64,000 bases of DNA from Staphylococcus pseudoxylosus (GTDB lineage: Bacteria; Bacillota; Bacilli; Staphylococcales; Staphylococcaceae): positions 62,001 to 126,000 of the forward strand of contig NZ_RCVN01000007.1 of assembly GCF_003697915.1 (NCBI RefSeq). The letters run 5' to 3'. The position numbers and the translations under genes were made by a program. How positions within the stretch are numbered: position 1 is the first letter of the stretch; each line of letters begins with the position of its first letter. Below are positions 34,398 to 43,983 of this stretch, piece after piece. Below the pieces are notes generated by a model. The model had not been told where the DNA came from. It did not search any database and saw only the letters and a program-made list of their open reading frames with translations.

Positions 34398-35767
34398 TTG
34401 GAGCGACAAATAACACGTAAAGAAAAGTATTCGTTTGGCATTGGTGCTTTTGGTAAAGATTTAGTTGTTAATCTAATTGGCATATATCTTATGTATTATT
34501 TAACAGACATCTTAGGCATTACAGCTGGTTTTGTAGGGACATTATATTTTGTAGCCCGAATATGGGATGCTATCAACGATCCTATTATGGGTATGATTGT
34601 AGATAAAACAAAAACAAAGTGGGGAAAATTTAGACCATGGTTAGTCATTGGTACTATTATCAATTCTTTTGTAACCATTATATTATTCACAAATTTTGAT
34701 TTGTCTGGGACAAGTCTATATGTATTCGTCACAATTATGTATATTCTTTGGGGCATGACTTACACTATGATGGATGTTCCTTATTGGTCTTGGTTGCCAA
34801 ATTTAACTAATAACCCAACCGAGCGTGAAGAGGTATCAGTGATTCCAAGAATTTTTGCGAGCCTAGCTAATTTAATTCTGGGTGCTATCGGTTTAAGCAT
34901 TGTACTATTCTTGGACAATTTATTTGGAAATGGTGATCAGTCCATTGGCTTTTTAATACTCACAATCATTATAATTATCTTCTTTATCACAACAATGGGA
35001 ATTACTGTTCGCAATGTAAAAGAAGCCCCTACAAATATAGACACAGGTATTACATTACGTTTCAAAGACATATGGAGAATATTATTTACTAACAAAGAAC
35101 TCTTGAATTATATTGGTATCTTAATCACCTTTTTCTTATGTACACAAATCATTGGAAATGTTCTCATTTATTATTTTAGCTATGTAGCTGAATCCAAGTT
35201 TTTATTTGCACTCTATAACGGTATGGGGTTTGTTGAAATTCTTGCTTTGATTATTTTCCCAAGAATTGCAAAATGGATTACAAGGGAACATATATTTCCT
35301 ATTGCAACCTGCAGTGTAATATTCGGACTATTGATTTTGCTAGCTGCAAGTTACATTTCACCACAAGCCATATTACCTGTTATATTAGGTACTACCTTTA
35401 TCAAAATTGGTACTGGATTCATTATGGGAATAATAACCGTTTCAATAGCAGACGTCATTGATTATAGTGAAATGAAGTTTGGGCAAAGAAACGAAGCGTT
35501 ATCACTTCTACTCAGACGTTCTTAATGAAAACAGCTATGGCCATTTCCGGTTTAATTACTGGATGGAGTTTAACGCTTTTAGGTTATCAACCGGGCGTTC
35601 AACAAAGCGAATTCACAAAAAATGGATTACGTTTCATTATGGTTATACTCCCAATAATTTGTATAATAGCTAGTTTTATCATTTATAAATGGAGTTATAA
35701 ATTAAAAGGCGCATATATAAAAGATGTGGTAAATGTATTAAATCTGAGAAAAAGTAAAAAAGCATAA
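34398..35767 (+). pseudogene. GPH-family sugar symporter (MelB-like), frameshifted
   Basis: A sodium- or proton-coupled glycoside symporter of the MelB/YicJ/UidB family: ITRKEKYSFGIGAFGKDLVV at the N-terminus, then DAINDPIMGMIVDKTKTKWGKFRPW (a family signature, residues about 55-80) and 11-12 membrane helices. The first frame stops at 35525. The second frame resumes from about 35498 with ITSTQTFLMKTAMAISG, exactly the expected continuation. Restoring one base (GCGTT for an expected GCGGTT near 35496-35500) gives 456 residues, the normal size. The preferred start is TTG at 34398 behind AGGTG. Either the strain has lost the transporter or one base is a sequencing error. Confidence 0.85.
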
Positions 35768-35846
35768 TCTAATTACCCACTGCGAAATTGATAAACAAAA
35801 ATGACTGGTCTATAGTATTATATTTAGTGCTTTAGCCACTAATATT

Positions 35847-35887
35847 CAAAAACCCCCTTTACTATTCAAAATAGTAAAGGGGGTTTT
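35847..35887. terminator. Bidirectional terminator between symporter and gntP
   Basis: CAAAACCCCCTTTACTATT-type arms (35848-35866 with 35869-35887) form a long GC-cored stem with a three-base loop and T-rich ends on both strands. Confidence 0.9.
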
Positions 35888-35986
35888 GTTGCTAATAATA
35901 CAATTAACTCATTACAACTGTAACGTTAAATTTATTGAAAATGTTGAATCACTACACTTTATTTAATTCTTTTAAATCTATACCTA

Positions 35987-37348
35987 TTAAATAACTACAT
36001 CTAAAATCAAAATAAATCCTAATCCCAATACGGATAATACTGATTCCAGCAACGTCCAGGTTAAAAATGTTTCTTTCATAGTTAAGCCAAAATATTCTTT
36101 AAACATCCAAAATCCTGCGTCATTAACATGTGAAAAGAAGACACTTCCAGCTCCAATTGCAAGTACAATAAGAGAAATATTCACATCCATAGATTGTATC
36201 AATGGCAATACAATACCTACTGATGATAGCGCGGAAACGGTCGATGATCCTAAAGCTAATCTCAAAATTGCTGTCGCCAACCATGCCAATATAATTGGAG
36301 ACATCTCAGTTCCGTGGAAAATTTTAGATATAGTATCACCTACACCACCATCTATAATAACTTGTTTGAAAACACCACCTCCACCAATGATAAGCAATAA
36401 CATAGCAATCGGTGTAATAGCATTTGAAATAGTAGCCATAATTTGATCAGTAGATTTTTTTCTTCTTATTCCCATCGTATAAATCGCTATAAGCACAGCA
36501 ATTAACATCGCTGTTGTTGATGAACCAATGAAATAAATGAAGCCTTCAAAACCACCAGCTTTACCATCCTCATGGCCTGTAATCAATTGAATAATTGTCG
36601 CCAACAACATTAAAATAATAGGGCTAAGTGCCGTTAATAAACTTAAGCCAAAACTAGGTCTATCTTTTACTGCTACAGGTTTCTCTTCGTCAACGCTCAT
36701 CTGTTTACCTTCCCTAGCAAAAGCTGATGGCACAATTTTATATACAAGTTTGGTAAAAAAAGCACCCACAATCAATGCCAAAGGTAAACCTATGATAATA
36801 CCATACATTAATACGTGCCCAATATTAGCATTCAATGCTTGTGCTACCGCAACTGGTCCAGGGTGCGGTGGTAAAAAGCCATGTGTAATGGCTATCGAAA
36901 TCGTCATTGGGAGACCAACTTTAAGATTAGAAATATTCATTCGTTTGGCTAATGTAAACACAAGAGGAATAAGTAACACAAACGCAACTTCTAAAAATAG
37001 TGAAATGCCTATAATAAATGATGCAATTAACATCGCCCAATTCACATACTTTTCGCCAAAAGTTTCAATTAATTTATCAGCTATTCGAGTTGCGCCACCA
37101 CCATCTGATAGTAACTTACCTAAAATCGAACCCAAACCAAAAATGATTGCAATACTACCAAGAGTATCTCCCATGCCTTTTTCCACTGTTTCAACGATGT
37201 TATCAATTGGAATACCTAAGACGATCCCCGTAAACATAGAAGTCACAATAAGTGATATAAAAGTATTCAATTTGAACCCAATAATTAATATAAGTAAAAC
37301 TATAACGCCTATAACCACACCAATAAGCGGCCAAATTTCTTCAAACAT
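35987..37348 (-). CDS. gntP: GntP-family sugar-acid permease
   Basis: 453 residues of almost continuous membrane helices. It carries family hallmarks: ALGSSTVSALSSVGIVLPLI near residue 370 and VFFSHVNDAGFWMFKEYFG near residue 415 (SHVNDAGFW is the GntP signature), plus GFLPPHPGPVAVAQALNA near 160. GntP proteins import gluconate or related aldonic acids with protons. It is transcribed away from the hyi-like and dehydrogenase genes; two cre sites lie in the shared control region. Substrate could be gluconate, glycerate or a four-carbon acid such as threonate. GGGGG precedes the ATG. Confidence 0.92.
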   Translation of the reverse strand: MFEEIWPLIGVVIGVIVLLILIIGFKLNTFISLIVTSMFTGIVLGIPIDNIVETVEKGMGDTLGSIAIIFGLGSILGKLLSDGGGATRIADKLIETFGEKYVNWAMLIASFIIGISLFLEVAFVLLIPLVFTLAKRMNISNLKVGLPMTISIAITHGFLPPHPGPVAVAQALNANIGHVLMYGIIIGLPLALIVGAFFTKLVYKIVPSAFAREGKQMSVDEEKPVAVKDRPSFGLSLLTALSPIILMLLATIIQLITGHEDGKAGGFEGFIYFIGSSTTAMLIAVLIAIYTMGIRRKKSTDQIMATISNAITPIAMLLLIIGGGGVFKQVIIDGGVGDTISKIFHGTEMSPIILAWLATAILRLALGSSTVSALSSVGIVLPLIQSMDVNISLIVLAIGAGSVFFSHVNDAGFWMFKEYFGLTMKETFLTWTLLESVLSVLGLGFILILDVVI

Positions 37349-37416
37349 CCTTATCCCCCATTCTCTCTTTCACTAAATTAATATTCTATTTAAGTTATCA
37401 AGCTAAGCTCCTAAAA

Positions 37417-37430
37417 AGTAAGCGCTTACA
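37417..37430. promoter_or_regulatory. cre-like palindrome upstream of gntP
   Basis: AGTAAGCGCTTACA, with a perfect 12-base palindrome GTAAGCGCTTAC. It fits the CcpA catabolite-response element (TGWNANCGNTNWCA) in 13 of 14 positions. It lies about 70 bases before the gntP start. Confidence 0.75.
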
Positions 37431-37554
37431 TATATGTGTGATTTTAATATAGTTATTTTATATTTTCAATTAATTTCATTTATTTATTTTTATTTTCGTT
37501 TGTTTTCACATTATGATTGACAAAAGTATTATAAATGATAGGGTTGAAATATAT

Positions 37555-37568
37555 TGTTAGCGTTTTCA
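37555..37568. promoter_or_regulatory. cre site upstream of the hyi-like gene
   Basis: TGTTAGCGTTTTCA matches the cre consensus TGWNANCGNTNWCA at every position. It lies downstream of a TTGACA (37517-37522) and about 68 bases before the gene start, where CcpA binding would block transcription. Confidence 0.7.
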
Positions 37569-37635
37569 AAAATTATTTTATTTAACAAAAAACATATTTC
37601 TATTCAATATACAGTGGCTTGTTAGGAGGAAAATA

Positions 37636-38460
37636 ATGACGATTAATTTTGGGTGCCAAGGCTCTACTTGGGTTTTAGACTACGATGAAAAAGCAGATAA
37701 AATGGATCAGGTGATACACGACATAGCAAATGCAGGACTTACTGGTGTAGACGTACAAATCAATTTGTTAGGAAAATATGAGAAATCACCACAACTTTTA
37801 AAAGAAGCTCTCGACAAAAACAATTTAAAGTTAGCAGCATTAACGGTGCCACATGCTTTTGTAGGTGGTCATGCATCTGATAGTGAAAAAGAGATAGATG
37901 ATTACTTTTTCAATTATCTCAAGCATTTTCCTGGAGCAATTATGAACGTTCCATCAAGAAGTGGAAAAAATAGGGATAATTTATTGCAAAGACAAAAAGA
38001 AATTATTACAGGTGCAAATGAACTCGCTAAACGTGCTTACGAAGAACATGGTATTACTACTTCACTACACCCAATATCATATGAAACATCTTATTGGAAA
38101 TTTGAAGAAGATTATAAAGTACTATTCGACGGTCTAGACGGCGGTTATATGGGCTATACGCCTGATGCCGGACATATTGCTATGGGTGGTATGAACCCAT
38201 CAAAAGTGTTTGAAGATGCAATTTCACTTATTAAGCATGTCCACTATAAAGATGTTGCAAATCAATCAGAATGGAAAAACATGGGCGCAGGAGATATAGA
38301 TTTTTCAAAATGCACACAAATTTTGAAACAAAATGACTACAACGGTTGGATAATGCTCGAAGATGAAATAGGAGAAGCACATGCAAACACTACCCAAGTG
38401 ATTAAAGATCTTGGTAACTATGTTCAAAACCATCTTCAACCTATAATCGACAATAAATAG
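37636..38460 (+). CDS. Hydroxypyruvate-isomerase-like TIM-barrel enzyme
   Basis: 274 residues, AP-endonuclease-type TIM barrel shared by hydroxypyruvate isomerase, 2-oxo-tetronate isomerase and IolE. Visible: GCQGSTWVLDYDEKADKM at the start, LHPISYETSYW near residue 135, GYTPDAGHIAMGGMNP near 175, HVHYKDV near 200 and GWIMLEDEIGEA near 238. These contain the Glu/Asp/His residues that bind the metal. It is followed by a hydroxyacid dehydrogenase and is divergent from gntP. The trio resembles four-carbon acid-sugar pathways (permease, isomerase, dehydrogenase), though no kinase or decarboxylase is nearby. A perfect AGGAGG precedes the ATG. Confidence 0.82.
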   Translation: MTINFGCQGSTWVLDYDEKADKMDQVIHDIANAGLTGVDVQINLLGKYEKSPQLLKEALDKNNLKLAALTVPHAFVGGHASDSEKEIDDYFFNYLKHFPGAIMNVPSRSGKNRDNLLQRQKEIITGANELAKRAYEEHGITTSLHPISYETSYWKFEEDYKVLFDGLDGGYMGYTPDAGHIAMGGMNPSKVFEDAISLIKHVHYKDVANQSEWKNMGAGDIDFSKCTQILKQNDYNGWIMLEDEIGEAHANTTQVIKDLGNYVQNHLQPIIDNK

Positions 38461-38548
38461 TAGAAGAAATTTTTAATAATGATAATGTTCATCACGCTAT
38501 TATCAGTTAGATTAATTGCTAAAATTTATGTATATGGAGGTAATACTT

Positions 38549-39427
38549 ATGAAAGTTGGATTTATTGGCTTAGGTATTATGGGAAAACCTATGGCACTTC
38601 ACGTTATTAAAAGTGGTTATGAAACATATATTTTTGATTTAAATACAGACGCAGTTGATGAGTTAAAAGCATTAGGTGGCAATGCCTGTAGCTCAAATAG
38701 GGAAGTGGCTAAAAATTGCGATGTTATTATAACGATGCTTCCTACATCTAAACATGTTACACAAGTTTTATTTTCTGAGGAAGGCCTTGCGAATAATTGT
38801 AAGCCAGGGACAATTGTGATAGACATGAGTTCTGTATCAACTGAAGATTCCAGAGCATTCTCAGCTAAGTTGAAACCATTTAATATTCACTTTATGGATG
38901 CTCCTGTTAGTGGTGGAGAACCAATGGCACTTGAAGGAAGACTGTCCATTATGGTTGGTGGAGAAGAACATGACTTCGAAAAAGTTCTCCCTTTATTTCA
39001 AACAATGGGAGAAAATATAGTTCATTTTGGAGAAAGCGGCACTGGTTCAGCAGCTAAATTGGCAAATCAAATTATTGTCAGTATTAATTTAGCAGGTTTA
39101 TCAGAAGCTTGTGTTTATGCTAGTAAATCAGGAATAGATTTAAACAAACTCTTTGAAGCCATTAGTGGTGGATTAGCTGGTAGTGCTGTAATGGATGCTA
39201 AGATGCCATCTATTATAGAAAGAAATTTTGAACCTGGTGGAAAAATTGAAACAAATTTTAAAGACTTAGGTAATATTCAACACTCTGCCAACGCTTTAGG
39301 AGTACCACTTCCTGTTACAAATATTGTTAAAGAAATTTTCAGTTCAGAAGTAGCTAATGGTAATAGTAAAAAAGACCACTCCTATATTATTGATTTTTTC
39401 GAAAAAATGGCTAACCATCGCGTATAG
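38549..39427 (+). CDS. 3-hydroxyacid dehydrogenase (GarR/LtnD-type)
   Basis: 292 residues from the ATG at 38549, which has GGAGGT upstream; the longer frame from 38516 lacks one. The Rossmann site GFIGLGIMGKPMALH is at residue 4, then MDAPVSGGEPMALEGRLSIMVGG near 115 (substrate-binding SGG) and GSAAKLANQIIVS near 165 with the catalytic Lys. This family reduces tartronate semialdehyde or oxidises 3-hydroxyisobutyrate, L-threonate and related acids with NAD(P). It lies 88 bases after the isomerase-like gene and is probably co-transcribed. Confidence 0.88.
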   Translation: MKVGFIGLGIMGKPMALHVIKSGYETYIFDLNTDAVDELKALGGNACSSNREVAKNCDVIITMLPTSKHVTQVLFSEEGLANNCKPGTIVIDMSSVSTEDSRAFSAKLKPFNIHFMDAPVSGGEPMALEGRLSIMVGGEEHDFEKVLPLFQTMGENIVHFGESGTGSAAKLANQIIVSINLAGLSEACVYASKSGIDLNKLFEAISGGLAGSAVMDAKMPSIIERNFEPGGKIETNFKDLGNIQHSANALGVPLPVTNIVKEIFSSEVANGNSKKDHSYIIDFFEKMANHRV

Positions 39428-39500
39428 AATAGCATAACCTAAATTTTTGGAGAGAGGCTTTAAATTTCAATCAAGTCAACTACTCCCCATATAATGATTA

Positions 39501-39536
39501 ATGTTGAGACAATTAATTTGCCTCAACGTTTTTTTA
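39501..39536 (+). terminator. Terminator after the dehydrogenase gene
   Basis: GTTGAG (39503-39508) pairs with CTCAAC (39522-39527), with AATTAATT symmetry inside and a run of seven T after. Confidence 0.75.
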
Positions 39537-39650
39537 TCTCTACTTTATATAAAACTACACATATTCAACCTGATTAAAATGTAATTTATTCTTTACTTTT
39601 TAGATTATTACTTCAACACAGTATCCTGACATTAAGATACCATTTTGACT

Positions 39651-39696
39651 AAAAAACCCTACAAAGTACTCAACGTTAATTGACGACTTTATAGGG
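39651..39696 (-). terminator. Terminator of the microprotein transcript
   Basis: Minus strand: CCCTATAAAG (39687-39696) pairs with CTTTGTAGGG (39657-39666), followed by six U. It ends a transcript of about 250 bases that starts near 39903. Confidence 0.75.
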
Positions 39697-39781
39697 ACAT
39701 ATCCAAAATTCAAGTTAGGTTTCTTAGCAAATCAATTGTTCTTTATTGATTTTAAGTATAAATACCCACTCTTAAAAATTA

Positions 39782-39850
39782 CTATTTAAGAGAAAATAAA
39801 TAATCTAAGATCTTTTCCAATAAGTCTGCTGCAGTATCTGTATCTGGCAT
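39782..39850 (-). CDS. 22-residue microprotein, cre-linked
   Basis: A 23-codon frame with ATG at 39850, an SD (GGGAG, 39859-39863) eight bases upstream, and TAG at 39782. The peptide starts MPDTDTAADL and ends LDYLFSLK. The acidic N-terminus and a Leu/Ile-rich amphipathic C-terminal helix recall membrane-active staphylococcal peptides such as PSMs, but the sequence is not one I recognise and its net charge is negative. It has its own promoter (39910-39938), an overlapping cre (39880-39893) and its own terminator (39651-39696), so this is a complete small transcription unit. It could also be a small RNA whose short frame is incidental. Confidence 0.6.
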   Translation of the reverse strand: MPDTDTAADLLEKILDYLFSLK

Positions 39851-39879
39851 GAAAATCACTCCCAACTATTGTAACGTTA

Positions 39880-39893
39880 TGTTAGCGTTTACT
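39880..39893. promoter_or_regulatory. cre-like site over the microprotein start region
   Basis: TGTTAGCGTTTACT fits the cre consensus in 13 of 14 positions. It overlaps a perfect inverted repeat AGCGTTT/AAACGCT (39884-39890 with 39895-39901). It lies at roughly +10 to +25 of the predicted transcript, a repressing position for CcpA. Confidence 0.6.
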
Positions 39894-39909
39894 TAAACGC
39901 TTATAAGTT

Positions 39910-39938
39910 AGTATAATAGTAAATTTAAACTTATACAA
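39910..39938 (-). promoter_or_regulatory. Promoter of the microprotein transcript
   Basis: Minus strand: -35 TTGTAT (39933-39938), 17-base spacer, -10 TATACT (39910-39915). Confidence 0.55.
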
Positions 39939-40040
39939 ATTTTTTATATAAAAATTACTTAATATTTGTGATTATATAGACAATTTGACATATTATATAA
40001 TTATAATTTTCATTCAATATATAACTTATATATATAGTAA

Positions 40041-40080
40041 TAGCCACTTATTTCAGAACTCTGTCTAAAACAAGTGGCTA
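40041..40080 (-). terminator. Hairpin after the alcohol dehydrogenase gene
   Basis: TAGCCACTT (40041-40049) pairs perfectly with AAGTGGCTA (40072-40080). The U run on the minus strand is poor, so termination efficiency is uncertain. Confidence 0.5.
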
Positions 40081-40138
40081 CTATAATATACTTTAAAATG
40101 ATTTAAAGCACTTTAGATATTCATGAATTGCAAGTTAA

Positions 40139-41179
40139 TTACATTGTGCTTGTATCGATAACAAAGCGATATTTAACATCAGATGCTAAAACTCTTTCAT
40201 AAGCTTCATCTATTTGATCAGCTGAAATCATTTCAATTTGAGGCTTGATATTATGTTCAGAGCAGAAGTCTAACATCTCTTGTGTTTCACGTATACCTCC
40301 TATAGCTGATCCAGCAAATGATCTACGGTGACCAATTAAATTTGCAACTCTTAATGAGATTGGTTCCGCTGGTGCCCCAACGTTAACAATGGTACCGTCT
40401 AATGTAAGCAATTTAAGATAATCATCTAATTGCAAGTTTGCACTTACTGTATTGATAATTAAGTCAAAAGTTTTTGGCAGTTGCTCAAATGTAGATTCAT
40501 CACTTGTTGCATAGTAATGTGTTGCACCTAATTTTAAACCATCTTCTTTTTTATTTAACGTTTGTGATAATACAGTAACTTCTGCGCCCATAGCATTTGC
40601 AATTTGAACAGCCATGTGTCCTAAACCGCCCATACCGATGATTGCTACTTTTTTACCTTCACTTGCTTTCCAATGATTTAAAGGTGAATAAGTAGTAATA
40701 CCCGCACAAAGTAATGGAGCTGCAGCATCTAAACCGATATTATCAGGAATACGTAATACAAAATCTTCATGTACGACAATATGTGTTGAATAACCGCCTT
40801 GTGTCGGTTCACCATATCTATCCGTACCTGCGTATGTGCCAACCATTCCGTTTAGACAATATTGTTCTTCGCCGTTTTGACAATTTTCGCATTCGCCACA
40901 AGAATCAACCATGCAGCCAACACCAACACGATCATCTACTTCATACTTACTCACTTCTGACCCAATTTCTTTAACAATACCTGCAATTTCATGACCTGGC
41001 ACTAGTGGATAGTGAACTGGCCCCCACTCACCATGTGCAGTATGAATATCAGAATGACATATACCTGCGTATTTAATCTCAATTAATACATCATGTGTAT
41101 CAAGATCACGTCTTTTAATTTCTGTAGCATGAAAATTCGAATCCGGACCGTTAACCGCTCTAGCTTTAGCATTAACCAT
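40139..41179 (-). CDS. Zinc-dependent alcohol dehydrogenase (CAD/YjgB-like)
   Basis: 346 residues, medium-chain dehydrogenase. Catalytic zinc: Cys in [10 protein letters not shown] near residue 39 and GHE near residue 64. Structural zinc: [15 protein letters not shown] near residue 94. The cofactor loop is [14 protein letters not shown] near residue 180, followed by a Ser/Gln stretch that suits NADP. The [15 protein letters not shown] motif is typical of the cinnamyl-alcohol-dehydrogenase-like branch that reduces broad aldehydes. GGAGG precedes the ATG. Single-gene unit. Confidence 0.92.
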   Translation of the reverse strand: MVNAKARAVNGPDSNFHATEIKRRDLDTHDVLIEIKYAGICHSDIHTAHGEWGPVHYPLVPGHEIAGIVKEIGSEVSKYEVDDRVGVGCMVDSCGECENCQNGEEQYCLNGMVGTYAGTDRYGEPTQGGYSTHIVVHEDFVLRIPDNIGLDAAAPLLCAGITTYSPLNHWKASEGKKVAIIGMGGLGHMAVQIANAMGAEVTVLSQTLNKKEDGLKLGATHYYATSDESTFEQLPKTFDLIINTVSANLQLDDYLKLLTLDGTIVNVGAPAEPISLRVANLIGHRRSFAGSAIGGIRETQEMLDFCSEHNIKPQIEMISADQIDEAYERVLASDVKYRFVIDTSTM

Positions 41180-41360
41180 AAAATTATTCCTCCAGTACTT
41201 ATCCTATTTGAAGACTTTCCAACTTCTTCACCTAATATCATAGCGCTTAGAGTTAACTCTAGTCTAAAAAACAGCCTATACATAAAGAAGTAATGATCAA
41301 ACGTTTATAACGAGCACAATTTAAATATAGACATGAACTTTTCAATACAGATCTCTTCAT

Positions 41361-41828
41361 TTAAGATGTTTTAGGATTCATGCCATATTTATTTTCATCC
41401 TTATGACCCTCAGTGCAACAAATCACTATCACAATAATAGAAATCACTAAGTACAATAAACTTCCAGCGATTAATACTAAAGAACTTCCGACAGAAAAAT
41501 TCATTTGAGGATTTATTAGTGTTATTATACTTCCGGTTAGCAGAAATACTAAAGGAGTTAAGTGTATAATCAATGGTAGCAACATAGACATCCCGATATC
41601 GTGTAGACGTCTAACCATTACGGTGAATGTAGCAATAATAGTTGCTATATTAAATACCCAATATATAATTTCAGCTAGGGTTTGAGGCACAGGTAAAACA
41701 TCGTTTAATATAGATGCAATTACAGATATAATAACTGTCATAAGGAATGGGTACCAATACGCTTTGCGCCTTGATCTACCTTTTATGTTCAAAGCGTTAA
41801 CCCAAAATAATTTGTAATAATGTAGCAT
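41361..41828 (-). CDS. DUF805 membrane protein
   Basis: 155 residues with about four membrane helices. The N-terminal FWVNALNIKGRSRRKAYWYP and the internal VMVRRLHDIG are the DUF805 signatures. Function of the family is unknown. A second member lies at 51732-52235. It sits 84 bases upstream (in transcription order) of the yidC-like gene's downstream end, so co-transcription with that pair is not suggested: its own GGAGT site precedes the ATG. Confidence 0.88.
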   Translation of the reverse strand: MLHYYKLFWVNALNIKGRSRRKAYWYPFLMTVIISVIASILNDVLPVPQTLAEIIYWVFNIATIIATFTVMVRRLHDIGMSMLLPLIIHLTPLVFLLTGSIITLINPQMNFSVGSSLVLIAGSLLYLVISIIVIVICCTEGHKDENKYGMNPKTS

Positions 41829-41911
41829 ATAATAACTCCTTTAAAAAATTCAAACCAGATATATACTAACAAAAATATTTCTATTTAGGTTGTAAAAATT
41901 AAATATCCAAC

Positions 41912-42769
41912 TTATATTACTTGGCTCGATTCTTTAATGTCTTTATTACTTTCATTTTTCTGAAGATATTTACTCTTTATATTTTGCTTCAACAAAATTG
42001 CTTCTTTTCTCGCTATTTTGGAATAATATTTATTCGAAAAATACATTTGGAATATTAAAAACAACGAGTTTACAGCCCAATATAAACCTAAAGCTGAAGC
42101 GGATGTAAGTGTAATATATATGATAAATATCGGGGAAATAATTGCCATCATATACCCCATAAATCGTTGTTCTTGTGGCATATTTTCTAAATTAATTAAT
42201 GGTTGTACGATATATAAAACACCTGCGATGATTGTAATCCAAATATCAGGTTGCGTTAAATTAAACCAAAGAAAATTAGCGTGCTCTGTTAATCCACCAC
42301 TCGTAGGCCATTTTAATGCTACATATAAACCAAATAGTACCGGCATTTGAACAAGCAAAGGAAGGCATCCTAGCATTGTTTTCATTGGGTTCATTCCATA
42401 TTCTTTATATTTATCCATCATTGCTTGATTGGCGGCTATTTTATCTTCTTGTGTAGATGCATTTTTCACTTTTTTCTGTATTTCATTTATTTCAGGTTTT
42501 ACTATTTCCATTTTTTTACGCATAAAATGCCCATTTTTAGATTGCGCTAGCATAAATGGCAACATAATAATCCTAACAATCAATACTATTACAATAATTG
42601 CTAATCCATAGTTATTATCAAACACAGAACCTAGCCAATGCAAGAGATGATCCATTGGTTGCGCAAAAATATTATAAAAAAAGCCACTTTTATTTTGCGG
42701 CTTTGAATAATCACAACCAGATAAAAATACAATTACTGTCATAATGAGGAATCTATATTTTCGAAACAA
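41912..42769 (-). CDS. YidC/Oxa1-family membrane insertase, lipoprotein form
   Basis: 285 residues, close to the normal staphylococcal YidC in length. A lipoprotein signal is present ([13 protein letters not shown], lipobox LSGC at residue 19), then [16 protein letters not shown], five expected membrane helices, and the conserved [24 protein letters not shown] near residue 130. YidC helps insert small membrane proteins with or without Sec. The start is TTG, immediately after the TAA of the upstream XRE regulator, so translation is coupled. Staphylococci usually need only one YidC, encoded elsewhere, so this is probably a second, regulated copy. That cannot be checked within the window. Confidence 0.9.
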   Translation of the reverse strand: MFRKYRFLIMTVIVFLSGCDYSKPQNKSGFFYNIFAQPMDHLLHWLGSVFDNNYGLAIIVIVLIVRIIMLPFMLAQSKNGHFMRKKMEIVKPEINEIQKKVKNASTQEDKIAANQAMMDKYKEYGMNPMKTMLGCLPLLVQMPVLFGLYVALKWPTSGGLTEHANFLWFNLTQPDIWITIIAGVLYIVQPLINLENMPQEQRFMGYMMAIISPIFIIYITLTSASALGLYWAVNSLFLIFQMYFSNKYYSKIARKEAILLKQNIKSKYLQKNESNKDIKESSQVI

Positions 42770-43870
42770 TTACTCTCTCCCCTTTTTTAAATAGATTTGT
42801 TTAATTTTAGTTACAATGTTCCCAAATCCTTCTATATTATTAAAAGATGAGTGATTTAAAATACTTGAATAAAGCATTTCTAGCATATTTTCATAATTAA
42901 CTGGCAACCTTTGGCCAAATGGAAGTTGTTTAAACCATTCGTTAATATTATTGAAAAATTCATCTGTATGATAACTAAAATCGCTTATTAAATAGTCAAA
43001 TGACCGACAAAATTTTTCTAGGTTTTCTATAGTTTTTAATGGAGATTTATCAGAATAATACTGAGCAAATTGATAATAAATAGTAATTGTTAAATATGGG
43101 TATAAATAATCAATATTAAAAGCTTTGTTTAAGTGATAAATTCTATGCTCTAGATTTTCTATCGATAAAGTATGTAAATCATAAGTTAAACGATGCGTAA
43201 AATTTTGTAAATATAACATTAAAGATTGATACATATCTGTCTGAATAACACTATCTGCCTTACTTTTTTCTCCATTCAAAATATATGCTTGAGCTAACAT
43301 AAAACTTTGTCCTAGTTTCATATCATGGTCTGGAACATTATTAATAATATCAGTATATTTACCATCATATATTTGAAAGACTAGTTTATAGCCTTTAGCG
43401 TGCTTTTTCACCTCTTCTATGTCACAATTTTTTTCGATTAGATGAATCATTTTATAAGCTAGTTCTATCGTTTCATTTTTTTGCTGCTCATTTTGACAAT
43501 AGGATATATGATTCATCAAAAGTCCTAATAGTGAACTAAGTAATGTAAATTCATTACAATGACTACTATAATAATCTCTCACAGTCGATAAATATTTATC
43601 ATAGCTTGTAAGATTAACCATCTTAGATAATGAGATTGAGATTTTCTTAATTTCTTTATCTGTCATAGTAATGCTGAAATTAAGCAAGTCATCAACGGAA
43701 ATATTGAAAACTTTTGCTAATTTAGGAAGCATCGTAATATCGGGATATAGTGTTGCGTTTTCCCATTTAGAAATACTAGTCTTTGTCGTATTAAGATGCT
43801 CAGCTAATGTTTCTTGTGTCATTCCACATCTTATTCGTTCCTGTTTGATTTTTTTAGATATTTGAATCAT
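42770..43870 (-). CDS. XRE-family regulator with large C-terminal domain
   Basis: 366 residues from ATG at 43870 behind AGAGGTG. An XRE helix-turn-helix fills residues 1-62 (IRCGMTQETLAEHLNTTKTS, ISKWENATLYPDITMLPKLA). The remaining 300 residues are helical and rich in Tyr/Leu, resembling the TPR-like sensor halves of peptide- or ligand-responsive regulators, but no specific family is identified. Its stop codon abuts the start codon of the YidC-like gene, so the pair is one operon and this protein presumably controls it. Confidence 0.85.
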   Translation of the reverse strand: MIQISKKIKQERIRCGMTQETLAEHLNTTKTSISKWENATLYPDITMLPKLAKVFNISVDDLLNFSITMTDKEIKKISISLSKMVNLTSYDKYLSTVRDYYSSHCNEFTLLSSLLGLLMNHISYCQNEQQKNETIELAYKMIHLIEKNCDIEEVKKHAKGYKLVFQIYDGKYTDIINNVPDHDMKLGQSFMLAQAYILNGEKSKADSVIQTDMYQSLMLYLQNFTHRLTYDLHTLSIENLEHRIYHLNKAFNIDYLYPYLTITIYYQFAQYYSDKSPLKTIENLEKFCRSFDYLISDFSYHTDEFFNNINEWFKQLPFGQRLPVNYENMLEMLYSSILNHSSFNNIEGFGNIVTKIKQIYLKKGRE

Positions 43871-43983
43871 TAATAACACCTCTTATATTTAATCTTACTA
43901 GAAAGTTTAAGTATGGTGTATTGCTTATATAGCATCTTTTAGAAATTAAGTTTCCATTATAGAAACAAAAAACACATGAAAAA

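Noticed and set aside
36750..37376. 208-codon plus-strand frame opposite gntP
   Set aside because: Antisense to a clear GntP permease; the Pro/Ile/Asn-rich product has no motifs and no ribosome binding site.
38516..38548. Upstream ATG for the hydroxyacid dehydrogenase
   Set aside because: It would place residues before the Rossmann motif that the family lacks; GGAGGT is correctly placed only for the ATG at 38549.
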